DNA of 64,000 bases from Hydrogenophaga sp. SL48 (GTDB taxonomy: Bacteria; Pseudomonadota; Gammaproteobacteria; Burkholderiales; Burkholderiaceae_C): contig NZ_CP063400.1 in the NCBI RefSeq assembly GCF_021729865.1, forward strand, positions 62,001 to 126,000. Reading direction: 5' to 3'. The position numbers and the translations under genes are program-made. Position 1 is the first letter of the stretch. Each line of letters starts with the position of its first letter. This document shows, piece by piece, positions 33,765 through 43,894 of this stretch. The notes beneath the pieces were generated by a model. The model saw only the letters and a list, made by a program, of their open reading frames with translations. It was not told where the DNA came from and made no database searches.

Positions 33765-34529
33765 ATGGCCGCCCGCCGTCCTCCCTCCACACAAAGAGGC
33801 TTCACCTTCCTGGAGCTGGCCCTGGCGCTGCTCGTGGTCGGGCTGGTCTCGTGGTCGGCCTTTTCGGCCTATGACGTGTTCCAGGACGCGCAGGACCGGC
33901 GTGCCGCGCAGGACAACGCGCGCCATCTGCAGGGCCAGCTGCGCGCCTTTGCGCTGCGCCACGGGCGCCTGCCGTGTCCGGACACCAGCGCCGCCGGCAC
34001 CGGGTACGAAAACCTGGCGGCGGGCGCGTGCGCGGCCGGCAGCCAGGTCGGCTGGTTCCCCTACGTCAGCGCCGGCCTGGCCGTGCCCACCGACGAACAC
34101 CGCGCCCGTTACGCCGTGTACCGGCTGGCCAACGCCACGGCGTCCCTCGACGCCGATCTCGCGGTGGCCCGGGAGCGCAACGGCGACGCGCCGGGCCAGC
34201 GCCACCACCAGGACGTGGGCGACCTGATCGTGGCCCTCAACACCGCCGCCGGCCACGCGCCGGTGAGCACACGCTCCTATGTCACCGGCGACGGCGGCAT
34301 GGCCGGCGCCATCGACTGTGCCGCCAACCTGTCGCAGCTCGCCGCTTACTGGCTGGTCATTCCCCTGCAGGACCGCGACGGCGATGCCGACCGGCTGGAC
34401 GCCCCCAACACCCTGGCCGGTCCGTGCGCGGGCGGTCCGTCTGCGCCCGTCAGCGCCGCGAACGACGACGTCGTGCTCGCAGAGTCCCCCGCGCTGCTGG
34501 CCGGCTGGCTCCGGCAGAACCTGCCCTGA
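33765..34529 (+). CDS. Prepilin-like protein C
   Basis: A 254-residue prepilin-like protein. The leader MAARRPPSTQRG is followed by FTFLELALALLVVGLVSWSA, with Glu at +5. After the helix comes LRAFALRHGRLPCPDTSAAG, the RLPCP motif shared with proteins D, E and F, and further cysteines around GACAAGSQ. The C-domain resembles a lectin-like or minor-pilin domain but was not identified. The start follows the previous stop by 17 nt. It probably acts as a minor (initiating or tip) pilin. Confidence 0.8.
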   Translation: MAARRPPSTQRGFTFLELALALLVVGLVSWSAFSAYDVFQDAQDRRAAQDNARHLQGQLRAFALRHGRLPCPDTSAAGTGYENLAAGACAAGSQVGWFPYVSAGLAVPTDEHRARYAVYRLANATASLDADLAVARERNGDAPGQRHHQDVGDLIVALNTAAGHAPVSTRSYVTGDGGMAGAIDCAANLSQLAAYWLVIPLQDRDGDADRLDAPNTLAGPCAGGPSAPVSAANDDVVLAESPALLAGWLRQNLP

Positions 34530-34575
34530 CCCCACCCCTTCGCCCACCGATCCCTTCCCACTTCAGACAACCGTC

Positions 34576-36285
34576 ATGCACACCTCCAATACCAAGAAGA
34601 CCAAGCCCGGACTGGGAACGACCGCTGCGATCCTGTCCTCGGTGCTGCTCGGCGCGTGCGTGTCGCCGCCGCAACAGAGCGCCAAGCACCTGTCGGACGC
34701 CGACGCCACGCCGCTGGCGCGCATGCAGGAGGTGGCCCTGGCCGAGTCGATGAAGCTGATGGCCAAGCAGGACGAGCTGCTGCGCGACCTGCGCAAGAAG
34801 GCCGAGGCCAAGCCCGTGCAGCCCGCCGCACCGGTCTACGATCCGCTGGAGGGCAAGACCATCAGCGTGGCCATCGCCAACGGCAGCATCAGCCAGATCC
34901 TCACGGCCTTCGCCGACGCCGCGAAGGTCAATCTGATCGTGGAACCCTCGGTCGTGCAGCAGGGCGCACAGACCGACATGTACCTCAAGGACGTGTCGCT
35001 GCGCGAGGCCTTCAACGAGGTGCTGCGCAGCTACGACGTCGCTGGCGAAGTCCGCAACCAGACGCTGCGCGTCCGTCTGCACGAAGAGAAATTCATGTCG
35101 CTGGGCTTCCTCAACGTGAGCAGCCAGATGGCCCTGAACTCCGGTGGCAACGTGTTCGGCGCCAACTCCACCGCAGGGAGCTCGGCCATCTCCGGCAGCC
35201 TCTCAATGAGCGCCAGCGCCGGCAACAAGACCGACCCCTACACCGAGATCGAGAACAACCTGCGCACCATCCTGGGCGACTCGAAGCTCACCACGGACGA
35301 CGACCGCACGCCCGCCACCGCCGCCCAGCAGGCACCCACCATGGTGCGTCAGCCCAACCAGGGCCAGGGCTTCACCCTCAACCGCACCACCGGCACCCTG
35401 TACGTCAAGGCCCGTCCGTCGCAGATGCGCTCGGTGGAAGACCTGATCAAGCGCACCCAGAACTCGCTGACCAAACAGGTGTACATCGAGGCGCAGCTGA
35501 TCGATGTGACGCTGAACGACGGCTACCAGTTCGGCATCGACTGGACCCAGCTGCGCAGCCGCCTGGCCCTGAACTTCGGCATCGACTCGCTGGCCCTGGG
35601 CGGCGGCGCGGCCAGCCTGCCCGGTGCCTCGCGCGCCTACCCGGCCAGCTCCCTGACCATTCCATCGCGCGTGGTCGGTTCCACCTCGGGCAGCGCGTCC
35701 GGGGGCATTGCCTACCAGGACCAGAACGGTTCGTCCGTGATCAACGCGCTGCGCTCGTTCGGCAACCTGCGCGTGCTGTCCAACCCCAACATCCAGGTGC
35801 GCAACGGCACCCCCGCCATGCTGTCGGTGGGCACCAGCCAGCGTTATGTGTCGCGCTCCAGCTCGGCCCAGAACAACATCGGTGGCGGCTCCAGCACGGT
35901 CACGTCCGACGTGCAGACCGACGCCGTGTTTTCCGGCGTGATGGTGGGCGTGCTGCCCATGATGCGTGACGACGGCACCATCGAGCTGCTGATCAACCCG
36001 GTGCAGAGCGATGTCGATCCCAAGACCCTGGAACTGGTCAGCGTGAACGAAACCAACCGGGTCAGCCTCCCCCACGTGGCCTACAAAGGCCTGACCACCA
36101 CGCTCAACGTCAACGACGGCGACGTGGTGGTGGTGGGTGGCCTGATCGACCAGTCGAGCAGCGGCGCCAACAGCGGTGTGCCCTTCCTGTCCGACGTGCC
36201 GTTCTTCGGCAAGCTGGTGACACAGGAAGGCGACAGCCACCGGACCCGCGAACTGATCGTGGTGCTGCGCGTTCGCGTGTTATGA
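34576..36285 (+). CDS. Secretin (MshL/PilQ/GspD family) lipoprotein
   Basis: A 569-residue outer-membrane secretin. The lipobox LLGAC puts the lipid on Cys28. The N-domain with ISVAIANGSISQILTAFADA is the secretin/TonB short N-terminal domain, and an N1-type domain follows. The beta-barrel domain shows VYIEAQLIDVTLNDGYQFGI, then LRVLSNPNIQVRNGTPAMLSVG and the signature DVVVVGGLIDQSSS. It ends VPFFGKLVTQEG. Size and domain order fit MshL. It forms the pore through which the fibre passes. The stop overlaps the next ATG. Confidence 0.9.
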   Translation: MHTSNTKKTKPGLGTTAAILSSVLLGACVSPPQQSAKHLSDADATPLARMQEVALAESMKLMAKQDELLRDLRKKAEAKPVQPAAPVYDPLEGKTISVAIANGSISQILTAFADAAKVNLIVEPSVVQQGAQTDMYLKDVSLREAFNEVLRSYDVAGEVRNQTLRVRLHEEKFMSLGFLNVSSQMALNSGGNVFGANSTAGSSAISGSLSMSASAGNKTDPYTEIENNLRTILGDSKLTTDDDRTPATAAQQAPTMVRQPNQGQGFTLNRTTGTLYVKARPSQMRSVEDLIKRTQNSLTKQVYIEAQLIDVTLNDGYQFGIDWTQLRSRLALNFGIDSLALGGGAASLPGASRAYPASSLTIPSRVVGSTSGSASGGIAYQDQNGSSVINALRSFGNLRVLSNPNIQVRNGTPAMLSVGTSQRYVSRSSSAQNNIGGGSSTVTSDVQTDAVFSGVMVGVLPMMRDDGTIELLINPVQSDVDPKTLELVSVNETNRVSLPHVAYKGLTTTLNVNDGDVVVVGGLIDQSSSGANSGVPFLSDVPFFGKLVTQEGDSHRTRELIVVLRVRVL

Positions 36286-37226
36286 GCCTGATTTACCAAG
36301 CGCTTCAGCAAACCGCCGGGCCGGCCACGTCGCGCCCCTCGCCGGAGAAGCCGCCGTTGTCGTCGCCGCCAGCCGCCCCGACAGCCGCGGGTGGCCGGGG
36401 TCGCCACATGGCCCTGCTCGGGGCGGCCATGGCCGGCGCCGGTGTGCTGGGCGGTTTTTTCATCAGCCAGTGGGGCGGTGCCCAGGCGCGCCCCGTCCCG
36501 GCCCCGGCGCCCGTCGGCGCGGCGGTCTTGCTGGCGAAACCGTCCGCCGTGGACAGCATCTACGCGGCCGAGCAGGCCACGCCCGGACAGGCCAGCCTGC
36601 CCCGCATGGAGGCGCCGCTGCCGACCGCGTCGCCCAGCCTGACGCTGACCTATGCGCTGCCGGTCGCCGTGCAGGCCCCGGCACCCGCCAAGGCGGCGAC
36701 GCCCACAGCGCCTGCGGCGGCGGTGTCGGCCGATGCCGTGCCGGCTCCGACGGCGGTGCCATCGACCGGCACCGCCCCGACCCCGGCCTTGAAAGACACC
36801 CCGGCGACGGCGGGTCCCTCCAGCGCGCCGGTCACCCCCGCCTCGTCGGCCGCGCCCGATGACCTGTCGGAGCGTTTCGAGGGCATGAACCAGGCGCTGG
36901 ACAACAAGGACGACGCCACCGCGCGGCGGCACCTGCAGGCCATCCAGGCCCAGTTGCCGGCCACCTCGGTCGCGCGCCTGCGCGCCGAGGCCTGGTTTGC
37001 CTACCAATCGGGCGACCTGAGCTCGGCCCAGCGCACCTACCGCCGCCTGCTGGACCGCCTGCCCGCCGATGAACAGTCCGCGTTGACGCTCGCTGCGATC
37101 GAGAGAAAAAGCGCACGACCCGACCAGGCCCGCGACATCCTGTCCCGGTCCCTGCGCCACAACCCGGGCTCCGTGCCGCTGCGCAGCGCCATGGACCAGC
37201 TCGCGGCCAGTGAGGCCCCCAAATGA
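36282..37226 (+). CDS. MshN-like TPR assembly protein
   Basis: A 314-residue protein. It begins SLIYQALQQ, similar to the start of MshN and GspB proteins, with a membrane helix near residues 44-62 (LLGAAMAGAGVLGGFFI). A long Pro/Ala-rich linker follows, then a C-terminal TPR-like region (LRAEAWFAYQSGDLSSAQRT and the following helices). It would scaffold the ATPase or secretin in the periplasm. Both ends overlap neighbouring genes by 4 nt. Confidence 0.65.
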   Translation: MSLIYQALQQTAGPATSRPSPEKPPLSSPPAAPTAAGGRGRHMALLGAAMAGAGVLGGFFISQWGGAQARPVPAPAPVGAAVLLAKPSAVDSIYAAEQATPGQASLPRMEAPLPTASPSLTLTYALPVAVQAPAPAKAATPTAPAAAVSADAVPAPTAVPSTGTAPTPALKDTPATAGPSSAPVTPASSAAPDDLSERFEGMNQALDNKDDATARRHLQAIQAQLPATSVARLRAEAWFAYQSGDLSSAQRTYRRLLDRLPADEQSALTLAAIERKSARPDQARDILSRSLRHNPGSVPLRSAMDQLAASEAPK

Positions 37227-38737
37227 GCACCCGCAACAGCCACCTGGCCACGCTGGGGCTCGTGCGCAACCCCTTCCCCTACACACCGGACGCGGGCAGC
37301 TACTTCCTGACCGCGCACCTGGAGGAGCAGTTCGTCGAGCTCGCCCACTGCATCGAATCGCGCAAGGGCTTCTGCCTGCTCACGGCCGAGGTCGGCATGG
37401 GCAAGAGCACGCTGGTGCGCCGCCTGATGGCCGAGCTGCAGGGCAAAAACGTGGTCTCTGCGCTGGTGTTCAACACCTTTCTGCAGGGGCAGGAGCTGCT
37501 CGCGGCGATCCTCCAGGACTTCGGGCTGGAGAGCGCCGGCACGATGTCGGCCGATATCTCCACGCTCAACCAGTTCCTGCTCGACCACCACCGCAGCGGC
37601 AAGACCTGCCTGCTCATCATTGACGATGCGCAGAACCTCTCGGCCAGTTCGCTGGAGCTGATCCGCCTGCTGTGCAACCTGGAGACCGATCAGGAAAAGC
37701 TGCTGCAGATCCTGCTCGCCGGACAGCCCGAGCTGGAGGAGATGCTGTCGCAGCACAGCCTGCGCCAGCTGCGCAGCCGGGTGGCCAAACACTCGCGCCT
37801 GCATGGCCTGAACAGCACCGAGATCGCGGACTACGTGAAGTTCCGTTTCGACTCGGCGGGCAACGACGGCACGCTGGTGCTGCAGGCCGACGCCTGCCAG
37901 TTGCTCTGGAAAGAAACCCAGGGCGTGCCGCGCCAGATCCACGTGATCCTCGACCGCTGCCTCTATGGCCTGGCGGCCAAGAACGGCAACGTCATCGACC
38001 TGCCGCTGATGCGCCAGGCGATCGAAGACAGCCGGGTCGATCTCGGGCCCACGACGGGCGCCGCCGCCCCGGTGGCTGCGTCCGTGACCACAGCGCCTCG
38101 CGGTGTGCCCATGGCCTGGATCGGATCGGGCCTGGCCCTGGCCGGCGTGGTCGCGGCGGTGGTGCTGTTCAACGGACGGTCGGTCACGCCGGTGGCTTCG
38201 GCCGCGGTGCCCGCTGTCGCCCTGGCGGGCCCGTCGGTCGCGGCCGCTCTGCCGGCCCAGACGTTGCCGGTGCCCGCCACCGAACCCGTCGCCGCCTCAC
38301 CCGCAGCAAAGGCCGCTGTGGCCACGCTGGTCGCCGCAGACCGCGCGGCCGGCGCGGGCTGCACACCCAAGGTCGCCTGGCCCAGCGGGCGCCAGGCGGT
38401 CAGCCAGCCCCTGAGCGAACTCACCCAGCGCCTGCTGGGCGAGCGGCTGGCGCGGCTGGACGATGCCTGCACCGAGCTGCGGCAGGGCCAGACCTGGCTG
38501 ACCTGGGGCGCGGTGCCTGCCGGTTACGCCATGGACCAGCGCCTGGCCACGGCACAGATACAGATCGCCCTCAGCCACTACGGCAGCCTGCTCCCGCAGG
38601 CGGTGGACGGCGTGTGGGGGGCCAAGAGTCAACGGGCCTTGCAGCAGTTTCAGACCGGCGTGGGCCTGGAGCCCACCGGCCACGTGGATGCCCTGAGCGG
38701 ATTGATATTGGAGAGGTTTTATGTTCAAGAACGGTGA
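37223..38737 (+). CDS. MshM/GspA(ExeA)-like AAA ATPase with peptidoglycan-binding domain
   Basis: A 504-residue protein. The AAA domain has Walker A in LLTAEVGMGKSTLVRRL (Lys near residue 60) and Walker B LLIIDDAQ, with the VGQPELxxxL-type segment reading LLAGQPELEEML. A membrane helix near 293-312 (WIGSGLALAGVVAAVVLF) and an Ala-rich linker follow. The C-terminal part (PQAVDGVWGAKSQRALQQFQ) is a PG_binding_1 module. This matches ExeA/GspA, which opens peptidoglycan for secretin insertion. The 3' end overlaps the next gene by 17 nt. Confidence 0.85.
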   Translation: MSTRNSHLATLGLVRNPFPYTPDAGSYFLTAHLEEQFVELAHCIESRKGFCLLTAEVGMGKSTLVRRLMAELQGKNVVSALVFNTFLQGQELLAAILQDFGLESAGTMSADISTLNQFLLDHHRSGKTCLLIIDDAQNLSASSLELIRLLCNLETDQEKLLQILLAGQPELEEMLSQHSLRQLRSRVAKHSRLHGLNSTEIADYVKFRFDSAGNDGTLVLQADACQLLWKETQGVPRQIHVILDRCLYGLAAKNGNVIDLPLMRQAIEDSRVDLGPTTGAAAPVAASVTTAPRGVPMAWIGSGLALAGVVAAVVLFNGRSVTPVASAAVPAVALAGPSVAAALPAQTLPVPATEPVAASPAAKAAVATLVAADRAAGAGCTPKVAWPSGRQAVSQPLSELTQRLLGERLARLDDACTELRQGQTWLTWGAVPAGYAMDQRLATAQIQIALSHYGSLLPQAVDGVWGAKSQRALQQFQTGVGLEPTGHVDALSGLILERFYVQER

Positions 38738-40394
38738 GGGCGGAGACAGCCCCCAGGGCGTGGTGCATCGCCGCCTCGGCGACATGCTCGTGGCCAGCGG
38801 GCTGGTCAGCCGGGTGGCGATCGACTACGCACTGCAGAAACAGGTGGTGGAGGGGCAGAAGCTCGGGCGCATGCTGGTCGAGCTGGGCTTCCTCAGTGCG
38901 AAAGACCTGGCGCGCCACCTGGCCATCCACCGCGGGCTCGAATTCAGGGAGGTGCCACCGGTGAATCCGGAGGTGACCGCGGCCTTCAACCGCAACCTCT
39001 GCGTCACTCACAACTTCCTGCCGGTCGGCCGCGAGGGCGACAAGATCCGCGTGCTGCTGGGCGACGCCGAGCCCGAGACCGTGGCCGCGCTGGTGCAGCG
39101 CCGGGTGGGGCAGGACGTGCTGTTCTGGCAGGGTGACTTCTTTGCGGTCACCGACGCGATCCACCAGCACTTCTATTTCAAGGAAAACCCGACCGAGAAG
39201 CTGATCGAGTCCGAGGTCCGCCGCCTGAGCGACGACCGCGACCACGCCTACAGCCCGGAACGCCTGATGGAGCTGATCCTGCACACGGCGGTGCGCGAGC
39301 GCGCCACCGACGTGCACATCGCCCCCACGGCCCACAGCCGCACGGTGCTCATGCGCATCGACGGCGTGTTGCGCCCCATGTTCGCCATGCCGGCGTCGAT
39401 GGACCGCCTGGTGGCCTTCATCAAGCTCAAGGCCGACATGGACGCCAGCGAGCAGCGGCTGCCGCAGGACGGCAGCTTCGCCGTGAGCCTGATGGACGCG
39501 CTCTACACCATCCGGGTGTCGACCCTGATTTCGGAGTTCGGCGAACGCATGGCCCTGCGCCTGCTGCCCGAGCGCAGCGACCTCGACCGCCTCCAGGACC
39601 TGGGTTTCCTGGAGGAAGACGTGGCCGAGATGGAGCGCTCGTTTGCGCGCCCGCACGGCCTGATCCTGATCACCGGCCCCACCGGCTCGGGCAAGAGCAC
39701 CACGCTGCACGCCGCCCTGCGGGTGCAGCCGCTGGTGGAGCGCAACGTGCTGACGGTGGAAGACCCGGTGGAGCACCGCGTGCCCGTGGCCTGCCAGACC
39801 GAGGTGAACCGCCGCGCCGGCTACGACTTCGCCAGCGCCATGCGCCACTTCCTGCGCCACGACCCGGACATCATCCTGGTCGGCGAGGTGCGCGACGCCG
39901 AAACCGCGCGGGCCGCGCTCGACGCCGCGTCCACCGGTCACCTGGTGCTGTCCACGCTGCACGTGGGGGGCATCTTTGGTGTGGTGCCGCGCCTGCGCCT
40001 GCTCGGGGTGGACGCCGAGACCGTGGCGGAGAACCTGGTCGCGGTCATCAACCAGCGCCTGGTGCGCCGCGTCTGCCCGCACTGCCGCACCGGCCGCCCG
40101 GCCACCGACGAAGAACGCGCCTGGCTGGGTGTGGAGGACACGCCCACGCTGTTCCATGGCGTGGGTTGCCCGAGCTGCCGTGGCTCCGGCTACCGGGGCC
40201 GGCTGCCGGTCTACGAGGTGCTCACCGTGCACCGCGAGCTGGCCGACGCCATCATGGCCGAGGCGCCCCGCGCAAAACTGCGCGAGCTGGCCGAGGCGGG
40301 CGGGCTCAAACCCATGTCGCGCCTGGCCCGCCACCGCGTGCTCGCGGGCGAGACCACGCTCGAAGAGATCCGCCGCGCCATTGGCTGGGACTGA
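38721..40394 (+). CDS. Pilus/secretion assembly ATPase (MshE/PilB/GspE family)
   Basis: A 557-residue assembly ATPase. The N-terminal MshEN-like domain (LGDMLVASGLVSRVAIDYAL, then LGRMLVELGFLSAKDLA) binds the platform and, in relatives, c-di-GMP. The motor domain holds Walker A ILITGPTGSGKSTTLHAAL, Asp box VLTVEDPVEH, Walker B IILVGEVRDAETA and His box STLHVGG. A zinc-type tetracysteine is formed by CPHC and CPSC near residues 452-487. No PilT-like retraction ATPase is present in the window. It powers fibre assembly from the cytoplasm. Confidence 0.93.
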   Translation: MFKNGEGGDSPQGVVHRRLGDMLVASGLVSRVAIDYALQKQVVEGQKLGRMLVELGFLSAKDLARHLAIHRGLEFREVPPVNPEVTAAFNRNLCVTHNFLPVGREGDKIRVLLGDAEPETVAALVQRRVGQDVLFWQGDFFAVTDAIHQHFYFKENPTEKLIESEVRRLSDDRDHAYSPERLMELILHTAVRERATDVHIAPTAHSRTVLMRIDGVLRPMFAMPASMDRLVAFIKLKADMDASEQRLPQDGSFAVSLMDALYTIRVSTLISEFGERMALRLLPERSDLDRLQDLGFLEEDVAEMERSFARPHGLILITGPTGSGKSTTLHAALRVQPLVERNVLTVEDPVEHRVPVACQTEVNRRAGYDFASAMRHFLRHDPDIILVGEVRDAETARAALDAASTGHLVLSTLHVGGIFGVVPRLRLLGVDAETVAENLVAVINQRLVRRVCPHCRTGRPATDEERAWLGVEDTPTLFHGVGCPSCRGSGYRGRLPVYEVLTVHRELADAIMAEAPRAKLRELAEAGGLKPMSRLARHRVLAGETTLEEIRRAIGWD

Positions 40395-40397
40395 TCC

Positions 40398-41669
40398 ATG
40401 AGCACCGGCTTGCGCACCTATTTCTACCGCGTGCTGCTGCCGCACGGGAAGGTCGAGACCGGCTTCCTGCGGCTGCTGGTCGAGCGCGACCACTCGGTGC
40501 GCCTGCGCCTGGAGCAGCGCACCGACGGCACGGTCCTGCACCTGCTGCGTCTGCCGGAGTGGCTCAACGCGCTCAACGAGTTCCGCCTGCGCATGTTCCG
40601 CAAGCAGATCCGGACGCAGGACCTCGCGGGTTTTCTGCGCGACATGGGCATCATGCTGGACGCGGGCGTGCCCATGATGGACGCGCTCAAGACCCTGATC
40701 GAAGACGACTCCGGTTCGAGCGGCGTGTCCGACATCGCGACCCGGGTGCACCTCGACCTGTCGTCGGGCATGCGCATGCCCCAGTCGTTCGACCGCCACC
40801 CCGACGTGTTTCCCGAGACCGTGCGCAACCTGTCCGAGATCGGCGACCAGTCGGGCGAGCTGTCCCGGATGCTGCTGGAATCGGCGTCGCACGTCGAGCG
40901 CCTGATCGACATCCGGCGCGACATCCGCACGGCCCTGATCTACCCGATGTTCGTGTTCGCCACGGTGCTGGGCGTGGGCTTCTTCTGGCTCTATTACGTG
41001 GTGCCCAACCTGGCCGCGCTGTTCAAGCAGCTGCAGGCCAAGCTGCCGCCGCTCACCCAGTGGCTGATCGCGGTGTCCGACGTGCTGGTGCAGTACCTGT
41101 TGCTGTTCCTGCTCGCCGTGGTGCTGGTGATTGGGTTGCTGGTCTGGGCCTACCGGTACTTTCCGACATTCCGCCGGGGCATCCACGAGCTGGTGCACCA
41201 GCTGCCCATCGCGCGCACGCTGGCCACCTCGTCGGGCATGGCCTTCATCAGCGAGCACCTGGCCCTGCTGGTGCGGGCGGGCCTGGACTTCATGACCAGC
41301 CTGGACGTGCTGGCGCGCGCCACCACCGACCACTACTACCGCGAGCGCCTGCTCAAGGTGCGCGACGGCGTGGCGCGGGGCGAGGGCGTGGGCGCGTCGA
41401 TGCGGCGCGTCGGCGGCTTCCCGGCCATGGCGGTGCGCATGATCGCCGTGGGCGAGGAGTCGGGTTCGCTGGACAAGCAGCTCGACCGCCTGGCGCAGGA
41501 GTACCGCAAGCGGCTCGACGTGGTGGTGCAGACGCTGAGCGAGATCATCAAGCCCGCGCTGATCCTGCTGGCCGGCGGCCTGTTCATCTTCATGATCGTG
41601 GCCCTGCTGCTGCCGATCTACGACCTGGTGCGCCAGTCGGTGAACCAGTCGCTGGGAGGGGGCGGATGA
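40398..41669 (+). CDS. Inner-membrane platform protein (MshG/PilC/GspF family)
   Basis: A 423-residue platform protein with two GspF domains. The first carries GFLRDMGIMLDAGVPMMDAL and the second AFISEHLALLVRAGLDFMTS. Three membrane segments are present (LIYPMFVFATVLGVGFFWLY, YLLLFLLAVVLVIGLLVWAY, PALILLAGGLFIFMIVALLL). It links the ATPase to pilin loading. It starts 3 nt after the ATPase stop and overlaps the next ATG (ATGA). Confidence 0.92.
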   Translation: MSTGLRTYFYRVLLPHGKVETGFLRLLVERDHSVRLRLEQRTDGTVLHLLRLPEWLNALNEFRLRMFRKQIRTQDLAGFLRDMGIMLDAGVPMMDALKTLIEDDSGSSGVSDIATRVHLDLSSGMRMPQSFDRHPDVFPETVRNLSEIGDQSGELSRMLLESASHVERLIDIRRDIRTALIYPMFVFATVLGVGFFWLYYVVPNLAALFKQLQAKLPPLTQWLIAVSDVLVQYLLLFLLAVVLVIGLLVWAYRYFPTFRRGIHELVHQLPIARTLATSSGMAFISEHLALLVRAGLDFMTSLDVLARATTDHYYRERLLKVRDGVARGEGVGASMRRVGGFPAMAVRMIAVGEESGSLDKQLDRLAQEYRKRLDVVVQTLSEIIKPALILLAGGLFIFMIVALLLPIYDLVRQSVNQSLGGGG

Positions 41670-43894
41670 TGTCCCTGCACGTCGCGCACGGTCAGAACGG
41701 AGGCAGTCTCTCGCGCCAGCGGCAGCAGCGTGGTCTGGGCCTGCTGGAGGTGCTGCTGTTCGTGTTCGTGCTCTCGGGCATGGTGCTGGCCGGCTACCTG
41801 GGCTGGCGCGAGCGCACCGCCGTGCAGACCGCGCGCACCGAAAAAGCGACCCTGTCGCAGGCGGACCAGGCGGTGATCACCTTCGCCACCGTCATGCGCC
41901 GCCTGCCGTGCCCCGACACCGACCGCGACGGCGCGGAAGACTGCGGCGCCAACGCGCAAAAGGGCTGGCTGCCGTCGACCACGCTGCGCCTGGCCGGCGC
42001 CGACCCGGGCGTGGCCATCGGGCAGCTGAGTTACCTCGTGCAGCGCGGCACCACCGAGATCGACCTGGCCACGCTGAGCGACAGCTGGCGGCCGCTGGCC
42101 TACGACGACGCGGTGCCGACCTTCGCCGCCATGCGCGACACCACCGCCAGCGGGGGCACCTACCAGGCCGACATCCTGACGCTGACCGACCTCTGCCAGC
42201 GCCTGGGCGAAGGCACCGGTGCCACGTTTTCCACCGCCCTGGCGCACGTGACCTCGTCGCCGGTGCGGCCCGTGGCCTACGCGCTGGTGCACCCGGGCCT
42301 GGCCGACGAAGATGGCGACCTCTCGCTGTTCGACGGCGTGAACCCCGATGCCGTCAACGCCTTCGACGACCCCAACCGCTCACCGCTGCTGGGCGGCTAC
42401 GACGACCTGGTGCTGGAGCGCTCGTTCAGCAGCCTGCAGGCGGCCTTCAGCTGCCAGCCGCTGGCGCAGTCCATCGACTCGCTGGCGCTCGGTCTGGACG
42501 TGGTCGACCAGGTCGATCAGATGCGTCTGGACAACATCGACGCCGCCGAACGCGCCGTGATCTTTGCGGCCCTGGGCGCGGCGATCACGGCGGTGGAACT
42601 CAGCGCGTCCATCATCGAGGCGGCCTCGGACGGGGGCAACGCCGCCGCCGACGCGGCCTTGTGCGGTGCCTCGCTGGGCCTGGCGGTGAACGCCTGCGCC
42701 GCCATCGGGCCGCACGTGGCCGGGGCGGTGCTGGCCGGCGTCACCAGCGCTTTGAGCATCGCCTCGATTGCCGCGAACGTGACGGCGGCGGTGCTGGCGG
42801 GCAATGCACTGGTGCTGGCCGACAGCGGCCAGTCACCGTCGTCCGTGCCTTGTCCCGTGGTCGATGTGAGCAGGCCGCTGGCCGACGCACTGGCCGAACG
42901 GGACGCCGCCGTGGCCAACCGGGCACAGCTCCAGACCGATCTCGTGGACGCGCAGGCCCGGCTCACGACCGCCAACACGGCAAGGACCAACGCGATCAAC
43001 AGCCTGTATGCAGCGATCCGCAACGGCACGGGCAGTGCACAGATCGACGACCGCGTGCCGCCCCTGATCGCCGCGGCGGGCGACTATGTGGCCCGGCAGA
43101 GGGCCTACGACGAGGCCGCAGCCGATGTGAACAACTACCAGACCCTGGTGACCAACTGGTCTGCGACGGTGACCGACTACGACGCCATGCTGGCGACCCG
43201 CACCACCCGCATCCCGGTCCTGCAGGCCGAAATTGCCGCGCTCAACATGCAGATCGCTGCAACGACCGACCCGGTGGCCCGCGACGCCCTGATCGCCACC
43301 CGAACCGAAAAAGCCGGCGAGCTGTTGCTGCTTCAAGACCTCACGACCTTGAACAACGAACGAAACAACGCCATCACCGAGCGGGACACCGCCAGCGCCA
43401 ACCTGGCCGCTGCCCAGACCGCGCTGGCGCTGGCCGGGCCGGCGCTCACGGCGGCGCGCAACCAGTACCAGACCACCTACAACAACATCGTCAACGTGAC
43501 CCAGTATTCCTTTGGTCCCCTGAACGCCTTCGTGGCCTGCAATCCCGCGCTGGTCAACCCCTGCCCCAACGGCTCGGTGAACACCGCGCCGGCCGTGCAG
43601 GCCGCCATGACCGCCTTGCTGGGCGCCTCGGGCGACACCGGTTCGGTGCAGCCGCAGACCACCAGCCGGTTTGTCAGCCCCTACACGATCCAGAGCGAGA
43701 TCGATGGCATCCAGGCCGAGCTGAACAGCGCGGATGACCGTGTCACGCGCGCGCAGGATCAGTACGACGATCTGCTGGCACAGTCGCAGAACCCGCCGTC
43801 CTGCAACGTCACCGGATCGGGGGTCACGCCCTGGTCGCCGGCCGCCGCCGGGGGCATTCTGGTGAACACCGACATCAAGGGAGGCACCCGATGA
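41666..43894 (+). CDS. Oversized prepilin-like protein D (742 aa)
   Basis: A 742-residue protein with a 23-residue leader ending RG before LGLLEVLLFVFVLSGMVLAG (Glu at +5), so prepilin processing is expected. After the helix comes a VMRRLPCPDTDRDGAEDCG motif. Residues about 295-388 form a second Ala-rich hydrophobic stretch (FAALGAAITAVELSASII and onward). Residues 405-610 and 675-710 are strongly coiled-coil. This is several times normal pilin size. The first ATG (41666) overlaps the platform stop; a second follows at once. The DNA is very GC-rich. It could be a tip or secreted substrate protein; function unknown. Confidence 0.75.
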   Translation: MMSLHVAHGQNGGSLSRQRQQRGLGLLEVLLFVFVLSGMVLAGYLGWRERTAVQTARTEKATLSQADQAVITFATVMRRLPCPDTDRDGAEDCGANAQKGWLPSTTLRLAGADPGVAIGQLSYLVQRGTTEIDLATLSDSWRPLAYDDAVPTFAAMRDTTASGGTYQADILTLTDLCQRLGEGTGATFSTALAHVTSSPVRPVAYALVHPGLADEDGDLSLFDGVNPDAVNAFDDPNRSPLLGGYDDLVLERSFSSLQAAFSCQPLAQSIDSLALGLDVVDQVDQMRLDNIDAAERAVIFAALGAAITAVELSASIIEAASDGGNAAADAALCGASLGLAVNACAAIGPHVAGAVLAGVTSALSIASIAANVTAAVLAGNALVLADSGQSPSSVPCPVVDVSRPLADALAERDAAVANRAQLQTDLVDAQARLTTANTARTNAINSLYAAIRNGTGSAQIDDRVPPLIAAAGDYVARQRAYDEAAADVNNYQTLVTNWSATVTDYDAMLATRTTRIPVLQAEIAALNMQIAATTDPVARDALIATRTEKAGELLLLQDLTTLNNERNNAITERDTASANLAAAQTALALAGPALTAARNQYQTTYNNIVNVTQYSFGPLNAFVACNPALVNPCPNGSVNTAPAVQAAMTALLGASGDTGSVQPQTTSRFVSPYTIQSEIDGIQAELNSADDRVTRAQDQYDDLLAQSQNPPSCNVTGSGVTPWSPAAAGGILVNTDIKGGTR